Source of the DNA: Pelargonium cotyledonis
Taxonomy: Eukaryota; Streptophyta; Magnoliopsida; Geraniales; Geraniaceae
Direction of reading: 5' to 3'
Assembly (NCBI GenBank): GCA_036897625.1
Contig: JAYMTA010000092.1
Coordinates: 1-43,069 of the forward strand
DNA: 43,069 nucleotides
In this document: positions 1 to 11,372 of the stretch, one piece after another
Numbering within the stretch: the first letter of the stretch is position 1
Layout of the letters: each line of letters begins with the position of its first letter
Program-made: the position numbers and the translations under genes
Notes under the pieces: model-generated
What the model saw: only the letters and a program-made list of their open reading frames with translations
Database searches by the model: none
What the model was told of the DNA's origin: nothing

Positions 1-60
1 ATGGTCAATTTTTTTTTAAATACCCAAATTGCCCTTCACTATACCCTTCATCTTCACCAA

Positions 61-215
61 TGGTTCGCCGAAAAAAACATTGACTCGCCGGAAAATTCAA
101 AATCTCGCCGGAAACTTCATAAAGTCGTCGGAATCATCAAAAAGTCACCGGAAACATAATAAAGTCGCCGAAAACACCATAAAATTGCCGGAATTATCAT
201 AAATTCGCGGAATTT
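61..215. repeat. 20-bp tandem repeat, about 8 units
   Basis: The word CGCCG and its one-base variants recur at exactly 20-base spacing (66, 86, 106, 126, 146, 166, 186, 206), each followed by a GGAAA- and ATCATAAA-like stretch. The period is not a multiple of three and no long frame crosses it, so it is not a repeated peptide. It looks like a small minisatellite. Confidence 0.8.
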
Positions 216-2720
216 GAGTTTTTTGTTTGTCTATTTTAGTTTAATTCATCAAATTTCCATAGTTTTCTCAAATTTTTCAAAACCACAAAAAAAATTTAAA
301 AACCCAATTTTCACGAATTTCATATCATTTTCAATGATATCCAAATCCAAACTCTTAATCAAATTCCTTGATATGAATATATGATATACAAAATTTAGAA
401 GAAAGGAACCCAAAAATTCAACAACGATGCACTGTTCTTCTTCTTTTTTTTTTTAATATTTAAAACCATAAGGGCTTGTTTGGCTAGTTTTTTTTATTTT
501 GTTAGAAGGGTAAAATGGTCATTTTAACCTATTGGATGGAGTTTTGGATGAAATTTTGGACGGAAAGATGTTTGGCATAGTTGATGGTAGCTAATAGTTA
601 GTTTTAATAGTTCAGGGTTAAAAGGTGTTAAGTTAAGAGTAGGTATGTGTAATTTTTCTATTAAACAATCATTGTCATGTACTAGTAGCTCAAAGAAATG
701 AGGTTAAGTCTTGCTCTAGAAGCACCATTGTACGTTGTTGGTTGCATCAGCGCCACGTTGCATTTGAGCTCATGGCTACTTTTCGCATCGAACTTGATTT
801 ATGACACTTTAGGAGCAATTTCATGTGGCCTCTCAGGCTAAGCACCTTGCATCTTTCCCCACCAAACTTACAACCAAATCATGTCATTATCCGACTTTTC
901 AAGCTACCACATTCACCCTTGAGTCTCACCTTCACCCTTAGCCTCAACTTTATCTTTCGATCTCGTGCTCTTATCTTAAGCTCGTTAGCTAAAGAGAATT
1001 TGCTAAGGGCTGGAGACATTCTCAAATCCGTCATCCAAAGAGCTACACCTCTAAGGTCCGCCTCCAAGAAGCTTCTCTTTGGAGCTTCATACTCGTTCAC
1101 CAAAGTTCTCAATTTATGTCTACATTTAGTCATATTTACGTAAACGAAACATAACTCCTCAACACGAGACCTCTACCCAACGCCTTCGGTGTCTTAACAC
1201 CTGAAACCATCTTGGCACACTTGGAATCACCATTGACTTTACAAAAAGAATACATAAGAAAAGTCGCATAATTTTGTTTAGCAAATTCTCTCTATATCAG
1301 CAATGCATTGACCATTTTGCCCTCCATGCAATTCACTGTGATCATGCAGACCAAAGGCACATGTCAGCAAAATAAATAGCCCTAAATTTGAATGTGAATT
1401 TTGACAAACGGTTCAGAGAGGCAAATTTAGGTAGCATCCATAAAAAATTGTCAGTCCAATCTAAAAGCCAAATTCATGAACCATTGTTGGTTCACATATC
1501 TTTAATTCTCAAAAAAATTGGTCACACCAACCAGCCCCTCTCATTAAATAATTCACTTCCTACGAGTAAGTTGCTATTTCATAGTTCGAATTAAATTGTG
1601 TTCTTAAGATGATTTTTGTTTAAAAAATTCGAGTTGTGGTAGCATAATGTTTTTGTTACATTATTTGAATATTTTCCACACAATAATGATGCGTATACAA
1701 CGAGTAAATATTAATGGGTGGCGTCAAAATATGTAACATAGTATTCGCATACAGATTTATGATGTTATTTAAAATTTAAAGTTGCGACAAATTAGGGTGC
1801 TGGGTGGTAGGTAGGCAGAGCTTTGCAAATGAAAAGCTACATTTCTATGTGGCAATATAATCTAATCGTATATTTTTCACTGAATAAAATTTTCATTACA
1901 AAATGCTCAAATCGAAACTTCAAATGAAATCCAAAACGTTTCAATTGCTTAGTTCAAGTTTTGGTTATTACGGAAAAATTTATGTTATATAAGGTAATTA
2001 ATGTCAATTTTGGGGTTTAAAAAATATGTGTATCTTATTTAAATTGTTTTTATTCGAACACATCGCCTTCAAAAAGAACTCATCAAAATCGTCAGCTTCT
2101 TTCAATTTGTTCATCTCCTTCGTTCTTTCATCTTTTAAAGTAGAATTAACAAACAATACCTTAATATGAAAGAGCATCACACGTCTGGTAAACAATCTGA
2201 TTAGTTTTCATTTCAACTACAAAAAATGCACAATACGGTGGAAATAACCCATGAAGTGTGATATAACCGGTAAATCAATGATAGAGAATATAACATTTAA
2301 TTAGCTTTTGACGTTGGAATAGTTCTAGTTATTCTTTACACTTTATTTCAAGATTATCAAACAATTTCGTTAACTTGTACACAATTTTTGCACGACACAA
2401 CGATTAAGCTACGAATTTTTTTTAAAGTATTTTCATACACAAGACTAGAACTCTGAAATATTGTGGCCTCATTGATCAAACATAAGGACAAACCAAAGAA
2501 ATGGCACTGAACAAGAACCAAAAATGCAAGATCTTGACATGAACAAACATTAGTATTTGTGAAATGGCACATAGCAAAAAGCCAAAAACAGATCCATTGC
2601 TTTATAAATATGGAGAAAGACTTGTTTGCAAATTGCAATGTAACATCCATCCAAACACAAAAACAAGAACAAAAAAAATATGAAATTTACATTTCTCAAG
2701 TAACCAACTCAGCATTTGTG
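216..2720. other. Intergenic DNA without a supported gene
   Basis: The stretch is AT-rich and contains no frame I recognise. A GGGCTTGTTTGGC-type start near 470 resembles the ends of plant DNA transposons, but I found no matching right end. Between about 690 and 1260 the base composition is more balanced and frames of 84-106 codons exist on both strands. This could be a decayed coding piece of a transposon, but no domain is visible. Confidence 0.5.
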
Positions 2721-2895
2721 AATACATCCGAAAACCACAGCTTCCACGAGCCTAGGACTCCACCGCGCCCACCTCAGAGGGCACAAACAGAGTTTAGAGT
2801 GTTGCATATCTTCGTAACACGTAGTAGGAGGATCAGTTGAGATGTCGAGCAATACATTGTTCTTGAAGTTTTCCCAAACTGCAGCCCTCGCGCCT
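2721..2895 (-). pseudogene. GT47 (IRX10/IRX10-like) glycosyltransferase exon fragment
   Basis: On the minus strand 58 codons read as the C-terminal part of plant GT47 exostosin-family xylan synthases. Recognisable blocks are GARAAVWENFKNN, LDISTD, PTT-YEDMQ, LCLCPL-W-WSPRLVEAVVFGCI. Those enzymes act in the Golgi on the xylan backbone. The fragment starts just after a good splice acceptor (TTTTCACAG, ending at 2896), so it looks like one original exon and not a processed copy. Family members continue after GCI with PVIIADDIVLPF; here the sequence changes and stops within four codons. Substitutions at positions conserved in the family (CPLRWARW where CPLGWAPW is usual) also suggest it is no longer selected. 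I see no other exon of the gene nearby. Confidence 0.75.
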
Positions 2896-2924
2896 CTGTG
2901 AAAATGGTCAGCAAAAAAGGTCAA

Positions 2925-5300
2925 TCCAACAACCTTAACAGGTAAGAGCTACCAACAAGTTACTCGTAATATGACACAAGGTAGGTACGTATAAGTAGAG
3001 AAGAGAGCCACCATGTGTGTAGTACTACCTCCGTTTGTTTCTGAATAAGTGTCAGTTTTGTAAACATGAAATTGTTACAAAATAAGAATCATTTCGCTGC
3101 AGTTTCAGGGTAAAAATGTATCATATTTTCTACTCACTCATTAACCTTATGTATAATATCGTATTTGGGAATGATGGAAGGGTATAATTGGAAGGATTTA
3201 TCTAACATGTGCAAGTCATGAACATGTTAAAGGGAATTAGTTTTATACTATCGTTTCTACTTTGAAAATATAAAAAGTACATAAAAGTGAGTGAACAAAT
3301 AATAAAACGTACTGAAAAGTGAGTGAACAAATAATAAATAAAAAAGTTCAAAACTCGAATTTCAATACCTTCATCTTGTGCAAGACTTGCACATGATATA
3401 CAGACAAACTCGTACTAGATAGACTAGATTCATACAAAACTTAAGCCTTTCGTATCTTATGGCTTAGCCAAATCACTAAACGAGCCAGAAATTCTTAACG
3501 TTGCTGGTTTGTTGGCTTGTGACCTTGAGGTCACATGTTTGAATCAGGTAAACAACCTCGGAAACCCTACAAATACAATGGCGAGAAGCTCGGGCACTGA
3601 GCCACCCTTTTCTCACTAATTTGCCTAGGAAATAATCATGCGCCGATCAGTATAAAACTATCAAACCAAACAACTTTACAAACATTAGACATCAAACCAA
3701 GTACGGCATCAAATATGACTCCACATTGTCCATATAAAAAAAAAACTATGAAAAAAGTCTTACAAACATCAGTGATCAGAAATCAATCCAAGTCTCACGT
3801 TGTCCATATCACTAACAATAAAATTACCTTTTCAAATATGCCTCTACATCAGTCCATTTTAGAAGGTAAAACACAAACTAGACACTAAATTGGAGCATCA
3901 GCAAATCATTAACACCTCCATGACATGTTTCATAAACCAAACACCATATTGGAGCAGCCCCAAAACAAACAAAACCCATATCACAAAACATGAAATGAAA
4001 CTCATTTCAGCTACTGAATCATGAACATCTTCACAAAACAAGACCTCCAAACAAAAACCCAGAAGGAAAAAACCTGAAATCTACTCAGCAAGAAGGCTTT
4101 GCTCAGCACCAACCCACCCAAAAAAAGCCTTGAACAGCACCACCAGCCACCACAAGAACAACCCAAGTCCAAAAAGTCCTCATTTTTAACCCAAATCACA
4201 TGAAGCTAAACCGACCCAAAACCGAGATGGGTCTTCTGGGTATCGTCGAAAACGAAGCAATAGAGCTATAAATGAACAAACGAGCACGAAGCAACGGTCT
4301 TGCTTTGCGATTTGGACGTCACGAGACTAGAGGTTGAAGAAAAGGAGCTTACTTACTTGAAATGTGAAATTGTGTTGGCTATCGTTGACAGAGAATCGGA
4401 GAGGAATTGCTTGAAGAAACAGAGAAGATACGTTTTTATTTTATTTTCTTGTCGCTGTGAACTTCTGGTTATTGATGGCAGAGTTTGTTTTGCTGGGGAC
4501 GATCACAAGTCCATTTCACAGAGCTTAATTGGTAATTGATTTGATTAATTGAACTAATTAATTATTCAAAAAATAAAAAGGTCTACTTTGATGTTAATTG
4601 GAATCAAAATACATTTTTTTTTTTATACAATTGGTTTTTATCGTACGCGCTGCATGGTTGGTAAATCAAATTTATAATAGAAAAATACGTTATTTTGTTT
4701 CAAATTCATAACAGCACCATCAAATTGCATGCATTGATGGGGATTTTTTAAATTTATTTTTTGTATAATTTTTCTTTTGTAAATGTGGCAGCCAAGAACA
4801 ATGTAACACTTAAGTTAAATGTATGTATGAATGCGATCATTTTAAAACAAAATTGTCTGATTTGAGGATAAAAATAGTCTCATTCGTAAATTTAATTAAC
4901 TTAAATATCACGTAGTTGTCGCGTTAACAGAAAATAGAAAAAGAAAATAAAAATGTAATAACAATCTAACTTGATGCCACCGGTACAAATTAAACCAATT
5001 TGAAACATAATATTATGCTTTGAGACTAAAGTGAAATAATATGGATAATTTAAATGACCAAATTCAAACAAACATCAAATTATCTACCAATTTATAACAA
5101 TATTGATAATTAGAGGAATAAAATGTAACTTTATCTTTTTTGAAAAAATATACATTTCCTCACTAGATTTTCTTGTTTTCCTGCGTAAATAAAGCTTGAC
5201 TTTTGACCTTAAGTGTCTTGTAATGAAACCAAAGGTGAGGTTTGTTTTTTCTTCTTTTTTTTCCTTCCCTATTTTTCGATGAGACCAAGACGTGAGAGAG
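2925..5300. other. Intergenic DNA with possible relics of a minus-strand leader
   Basis: No complete gene is supported. At 3027-3060 the sequence begins like the common CTCCCTCCGTTTC...AATAAGTGTCA end of plant MITEs, but I found no matching right end. On the minus strand there is a strong donor (TCAA|GTAAGT, last exon base 4357), an acceptor-like TTTATAG ending at 4266, and an ATG at 4183 that opens a 26-codon frame with a hydrophobic, signal-peptide-like stretch (TWVVLVVAGGAV) ending at 4103. This could be the 5' end of a broken gene. Nothing downstream continues the frame. Confidence 0.35.
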
Positions 5301-5305
5301 ACGCA

Positions 5306-5312
5306 TATATAG
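5306..5312 (+). promoter_or_regulatory. Candidate TATA box of the Sec14-like gene
   Basis: TATATAG lies about 240 bases before the ATG at 5552. A start site some 30 bases further on would give a 5' leader of about 210 bases, which contains CT-rich stretches typical of plant leaders. This rests on motif and position only. Confidence 0.4.
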
Positions 5313-5551
5313 ATTACAGATACAGAGTGTAAAAGACCCATAATTGAATTGGAAAGGTAGCAACTTTGGCCACAATTACAATACGCGTTCATGTTCGGTC
5401 CATCTTCTCAACTACTCAGCTTCATCACCATAACCAATACTTTTCTCTCTCCACAACTCGTTTCTCTGATCTGTTCTTGAGCTGTGCAGCTCTATTGGGG
5501 TTTCGATCAGGTTCAGCTTGAGGACTCTGATTTTCCTATTATTCCGGGAAA

Positions 5552-8500
5552 ATGGAGGTTAAAGACTGTGCGGAGGAAGCAAATGATAGCCTTGAAAGCA
5601 ATGAGGTGGAGAGGAGCAAAGTGGGTATCATGAGAGCTCTGGTCGTCAGAGAAGATCCTTCTGCTAAGGTGGAGATTGATTCCCTTTTGTTTTCATAAAC
5701 TTAATGGGGATTTTACAGTTTCAGATGATCAATTTGTTGCATTTGATGTTAGTTCTTACAATTTTGAAGCTGGATTGGATATGGGTTTGGGGTAAAAGTG
5801 GAGTTTTGATAGAAAAGAAGCCATTTTTTTGTTTGCATTTTCAGGATCTATGTGTTCATATGGGAGTTGGGTTTTGGTTCTTGAACTGTACTCCATGAGG
5901 AACTATAGTATTGTGCATTATAGTCTCTATTGCATTTGATGTTAATATTTACAAATTTGAAGCTGGATTCGTTCTGGTTATTTATTTATTTATATTATGG
6001 AGTTTTTTATGGAAAGAAACCATTTTTATACATATTGTTGGGATCTACGGGTTCAAATGGGATATGGGTTTTTGCTCTTAAATTTTACTCTAGTATTGTG
6101 TATTATAGTCATTTATGCATGTGATATTGGTAGTTACAGCTTTTGAAGCTGGATTGGTTATGAACTTTTAGACATTTTGGAGTTATGATGGAAAAGAAAC
6201 CAATTTTCTATATTTTGAGGATCTATGTGTTCATTGGGAGTTGGGTTTTGGTGCTAGAATTGTACTCCATGAGGAACTATAGCAGTGTTCATTATACTCA
6301 ATTTCTGCATTTGATATAACTAGTTACAATTTTGAAGCTGGATTGGTTCTGGGTTTTTGATATAGTGGAGTTTTGATGGAAAAGAAACCCATTTTCTATA
6401 TTTTGAGGTCTATTTGTTCATTTGGGAGTTGAGTTTTGGTGGTTAAATTGCACCCCATGAGGAACTATTGCATTGCCCATTATAGTCTCTTTTGTAATTG
6501 ATGGAAAAGAAACCAAATTTCTATATTTTAAGGATCTATGCGTTCATGTGGGAGTTGGGTTTGGTTTTGAAATTTTACTCCATTCGGAACTCTAGCATTG
6601 TGCATTACTATTTAGTGCTACTTTGATATTGTAGTCATTTTTGCATTTGATATTACTAGTTACAATTTTGAAGCTAGACCGGTTCTGGGTTTTTGAATAT
6701 TGTAGAGTTTATGATGGAAAAAAAGATAACATTTTTGTAATTTTTAAGGTATTTGTGTGTTCATGTGGGAGTTGGGTTTTGGTGCTTGAAGTTTACTTGA
6801 TCATAATTCAGGAACCACAGCATTCTACATTTTTGTGCATTCTCGTGTTAACATTCTTTTTGATGTATTTTTCAGGACCTAACGTGTTCATGTTAGAGTT
6901 GGGTTTTGTTGCTTTTAGTTTACTTGATCAGGAGCTATGACATTCTGCCATTCTCGTTCCTTCTTGTTTTAGCACTATGCCGATCTTGCTGTCATTTTTG
7001 CATATGATATTGCTACTTAAATTGTTTTTAAAGCTGAATTGGATCTGGGTTTTTGGTAATGATGAAGTTTTCGATGGAAAAGAAGCCATTTTTTTTTTGT
7101 AGTTTTTTAGGATCCATTAGTTCGCGAGGGAGTCAGGTTTTGGTGCCTAAAGTTTTTTGGTCCTGAGATTTACCGTGATCTTGTAGTTGTTTTTGAATTT
7201 GATATTACTAGTTACGAATTTTGTAGGATGGAATTGGTTCTGGGTTTATGGATATGGAGAAATTATGATAAAGAGATAGGGTTTCGGTGCGTAAAATTTT
7301 TATTGATTAAGAAACCCGATCTTGTAGTCATTTTAAAAGCTTCCCGAGCATCTTATATGTGCAATTCATTTGCATTCTATTGGTAATGTTAATGTGTTGT
7401 GTTCCTTTTTGCTTTTGAGGCTTTTTGTTTGTTTTGTGCATTACTTTAAGATTTTGTGAATCTGTCTCTGCTTTTTCCCAAAAAGAATAAAAGGTCTGTC
7501 TTTTTTGCATTGAGAATGATCGTTTTGATATGGATATGTTGAGGGCAAAGTTTAAAAGTTCTCTTCAATGTTATGCTCATCAAAGCTCGAATTAACCATT
7601 TTGCTTTAAGCGTTTTTTCAGTGTTCGTTTATGTTCGGGTTTTGTCCTATGTTTGATCATATGCCGTAATCTTGTCAGGACGTGGATGATTTGATGATCC
7701 GGAGATTTCTTCGCGCTCGGGATCTAGATATCGAGAAGGCCTCAAGCCTATTTCTAAAGTACCTGAGTTGGAGGCGAGAATTTGTCCCCAACGGCTCCAT
7801 CTCTGAGTCGGACATTCCAAATGAGCTTGCACATAACAAGTTATTTATGCAAGGTCACGACAAGAAGGGACGGCCCATTGTCGTTGTCTATGGCGGGAGG
7901 CACAAACACACTAAAGGAAGCCTTGAGGAGTTCAAGCGTAAGTTAATATAACTCGAAATTATACTCCTTAGTTTCAACCAATGATCTTATATTCTATCAC
8001 TTGTAACCAAAATTTATCGATCATAGATTATTTTTAATATGGGCAATTTGTATGTTTCTTATTTTTCACAGGGTTCGTAGTCTACACTCTCGATAAAATA
8101 AGCGCCAGGTAATACGTTCTTTGCCAAAATGTTCTATCTTCTAGAGTTTTGTTTTTTTAGTTTGGGAAGAATAGTAAATATAAATGAAATATAGTTGGCA
8201 ATGCAGACTTAAACCTGCATGCTCAAAAACCGACTCACATTTTTGTGGGTTCGGGTTGGGACAGATTTGCCATGAAAATAATAGCGGGTCGGGTTGGATA
8301 GACCCCCGCTTTTTACATCTAAACCCTGAACCCAAACCTCTTTCTGGTCAAATTTTGATTAGCTCTTTTCAACCCGAACTCGAATTATCAACTCTAACGA
8401 ACGAGTGTTTCGTTGTGACGGGATGTTGAAAAACAGTGTTTGGAAGCATAGTGCAGAGGAAATGTCTTAGATGTGGAAAAAGACAGCCTAGAAATGTCTA

Positions 8501-9192
8501 CATTGTTAGTTACCGATAGAGTTCAATTATTGTAAGGTCGTTTTTAAGTATTCATTAACATCCTTGGATTTGAAATTTCTATATTGGATCCTAAGAACTA
8601 TATATCAATCTGATCCTCACAGGATGCCGGAGGGACACGAAAAGTTTGTATCTATTGCAGATCTCGAAGGATGGGGCTACGCTAACAGTGACATCCGCGG
8701 ATACCTTGCAGCTCTTACAATCTTGCAGGTTTGATCTCCGACATCCCCCAGTATTGTACTAAACTCGGTTATAAGACCTAGCTGAATTCTAAATCTCGAC
8801 TTATCAATCCTTTCGGATTTACCTCTTAAACTTTTCAGGATTGTTATCCGGAGAGGCTCGGGAAGTTGTACATAGTCCATTCTCCTTACATATTCATGAC
8901 CGCGTGGAAGATCGTTTACCCATTTATCGACAACAAGACCAAAAAGAAGGTGAAGTAACAAGTTTTCCTTTACTACTAACACGTAGAGCTAAATTGGCAA
9001 AAAGAATAGACACAACAGTTCATACAGATGTTTCAGGTGTATATTAACTGGGTTTACATATTCACATCTTTGCAGATAGTTTTTGTAGAGAACAAGAAAC
9101 TGAATTCGACTCTGCTGGGCGATATTGACGAAAGCCAGCTACTGGACACATATGGAGGCAAGCTCTCACTAGTTCCTATCCAAGACGCATAA
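5552..9192 (+). CDS. Sec14-like CRAL-TRIO lipid-transfer protein, 6 exons, 248 aa
   Basis: Exons: 5552-5668, 7679-7937, 8072-8108, 8623-8728, 8839-8949, 9076-9192; all introns are GT-AG and the frame is continuous. Exon 3 is only 37 bases. After a 39-residue leader come a CRAL-TRIO N-terminal helix region ([20 protein letters not shown], about residues 42-61) and the lipid-binding fold (about 85-240), with [43 protein letters not shown] and [17 protein letters not shown]. These match the short single-domain Sec14p-like phosphatidylinositol transfer proteins of plants, usually about 250 residues, so the gene looks complete. The family exchanges phosphoinositides and other lipids between membranes; the ligand here is not predictable. 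No GOLD or nodulin domain follows, so it is not a patellin or SFH protein. It is transcribed toward the Rieske gene. The first intron (2010 bases) consists mostly of tandem repeats. Confidence 0.93.
5739..7330 (+). repeat. Intronic array of about eight degenerate ~190-bp units
   Basis: Within intron 1 of the Sec14-like gene the same ~190-base text recurs. Each unit opens with GCATTTGATATTACTAGTTA, continues with ATTTTGAAGCTGGATTGGTT, then GATGGAAAAGAAACC, then GATCTATGTGTTCAT, GGGAGTTGGGTTTTGG, and ends with ATGAGGAACTAT and GCATTATAGTC. Units begin near 5739, 5932, 6117, 6308, 6500 (partial), 6641, 7000 and 7190. Similarity decays toward the 3' side, and the unit at 6641 has an extra partial copy inside it. 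No unit has an open frame. Confidence 0.85.
8200..8430. repeat. Possible GGGTCGGGTTGG-type repeat relic in intron 3
   Basis: Intron 3 of the Sec14-like gene (8109-8622) contains GGGTTCGGGTTGGGAC, GCGGGTCGGGTTGGATAGACCCCCGC and AACCCGAACTCG, the complementary words typical of an old, decayed plant DNA element. No clean ends are visible. Confidence 0.35.
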
Positions 9193-10031
9193 CTATTTAT
9201 ATACATAGAGAATCGGAGACAACACTGAGAATATTTATTCTTTTGTAACAGCTACGACGTAACTTATTTACAACATGAAATGAAGGAGAGGCTCGAATTA
9301 TTGTAACAATTCCTTAAATTGATGATTTTATGTAAGAAACCTATCGTATATCCATCACAAAATTTCCCGATTTAACTTGCTATTTGTCTGAAGGAATTCT
9401 ATTACAGCATGTGCTTAACTTGATTCTGCCAAGAGTTAAAGATGGCAATTCGCGTGTGACATGTCAAAAGTTAACTGTGCAGCACATCCAACACAACACG
9501 ACTAGTAATCGTGTGGAACGGTTGAAAATAAGATCGCATATGCGCATATTTATCACGGTAACTAAATGAGTCGGGTTGACACGACACGATTGGCACTATC
9601 ACAACCCAACACATGTTTTGAAACAAACACAACACAATTACAAAATGTGAATCCAAACACGTAAACTTCATGTCGTATGTCATGCTACGACACAAATTAT
9701 TAGCTCTACTAAGACTACTTTTGGAGTTACATAAATGATTGACAATAAAAGCAGATCAATTAATCAATAGAACGCATAGAATGATCTTCAAGTACCATTA
9801 GAGCTAAAAATGTTCAAAAAGTGCTGCTGTATTATTCAGAACTATTGAACTCTGTTTGATGATTCACAGCAGATATATAGTATCACAAGAATGTAAAACA
9901 GAACAAAAAAATGTCAATGGAAATAAATTACTTCCGCAAAGCAAGTCATTCGACTTTCATGAGTTTGTAGGAAATTATCAAAATTGAGAACTCAGTGATA
10001 ACGAAAGGTTCACTCGTGAGTTTCCAACTTC
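9193..10031. other. Tail-to-tail spacer between the Sec14-like and Rieske genes
   Basis: The spacer holds the 3' ends of two converging genes. Around 9370-9700 there is a repeat-like stretch with GTCGGGTTGACACGACACG and ACAACACAATTACAAAATGTG, similar in style to DNA near 16500-16800 in a VIM intron, and probably an old transposon relic. No gene is supported. Confidence 0.5.
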
Positions 10032-11320
10032 TCAACCAATCAGTAACTTGTTTTGATCCAAGAAACTGTAAGTGGGTACCTCAAGATTGTACGGTGCGGG
10101 CCCCTTGCGGATCCTGCCGGAGATGTCATAATGCGAGCCATGGCACGGACAGAACCAACCACCGAAATCGCCGGCATTTGGCAAGGGGATACATCCGAGG
10201 TGAGTGCAGACCCCGACAACAACAAGCCACTCTGGATTCTTAACCCTCACACCATCCTCCTGTGGGTCACGGAGGGATCCGAGATCCACGCTATTAGCCA
10301 ACTTGATGTCCTCTTCGGTTCGGTGCCTGATGAAAACTGGCTTCCCACGCCACTTGACTGTGACAGTTGTCCCAGGCTCAATGCTGGAGAGATCAACCTC
10401 AAGGGAAGCTAGGGCCAAAACGTCTTTGCTGGCAGACATGCTGAGAACAAACTTCAGGATGATAAGACGGACCAAGGACGCATATACAAACCTACCACCC
10501 GTCAAGACTAAATAGGCAAATGCACGCTTGCTGGGATCACCAGGGGGATAACGCTCGTGATTGTACTCGTCATATACGATTTTGGAGGTAGGATTCTTCA
10601 CAGCTGCCACAGTAGGAGGGAGGTCTGGGATCAAACTGACATCATGTCCCCTGGATAAGGCATCGGAAGAATACCCTACGATAACAAAATAAAAACAACT
10701 ATAAAAAATTACAAAATTTCACATTTTACGTGCATGTCTATTGTCAGCTTGAATATTTCATTCCCTCGTTATTTCTGTGAACAGCAAACTTCTACTTTTA
10801 GGTGCAAGTATATTGCCAGCATACATATTTCATTCCACGCCATGTCCATGAAAAGCATGTTTTACTCCTTTTTTACATACAAGTATTAATAACTTGAATA
10901 ATCCATTCATAATTATTGAGATTCAAACATCTCGATAAAATCAAGACCCTTGTCACACTCTATGTCCCAAAATGAGTGCCACTTTTCAAATTTTTGTAAA
11001 AGTTAGTAAGGATTGGTGTTTCTCCCTTATACCCTCATATGTCCTTGTTATAACAAACTCATTAGGTTAACTAACTTATCTTAGTTAACTAACCCAAAAA
11101 TGAAAGTGGAAACTCATTTCAGGGCAATTTTTTTACAAATTATTAATATAAAAAAGTTGACACTCATTACAGTTCAGAGCTCCTATACTCCCATTCAAAA
11201 ATATAATCAATAGATGTTCAGATATTCTGAACTTTCCTTGAGGTCAGAAAGATGAATGAAAAATAACCTTTTTTAGTACAATCTTTCCCGTGTTTCTCCC
11301 ACTCATCAAAATCTATGATA

Positions 11321-11372
<52 letters not shown>

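Noticed and set aside
823-1143. Open frames on both strands (106 codons plus, 84 codons minus)
   Set aside because: No recognisable domain, no promoter or splice context, and frames on opposite strands cannot both be real; possibly a decayed transposon segment.
3485-3610. tRNA-like text (GAGGTCACATGTTTGAATC) suggesting a SINE
   Set aside because: Only a B-box-like word is seen; no convincing A box, tail or target duplication, so I do not call it.
4300-4539. 79-codon plus-strand frame
   Set aside because: It lies opposite a better candidate leader on the minus strand and has no similarity I recognise.
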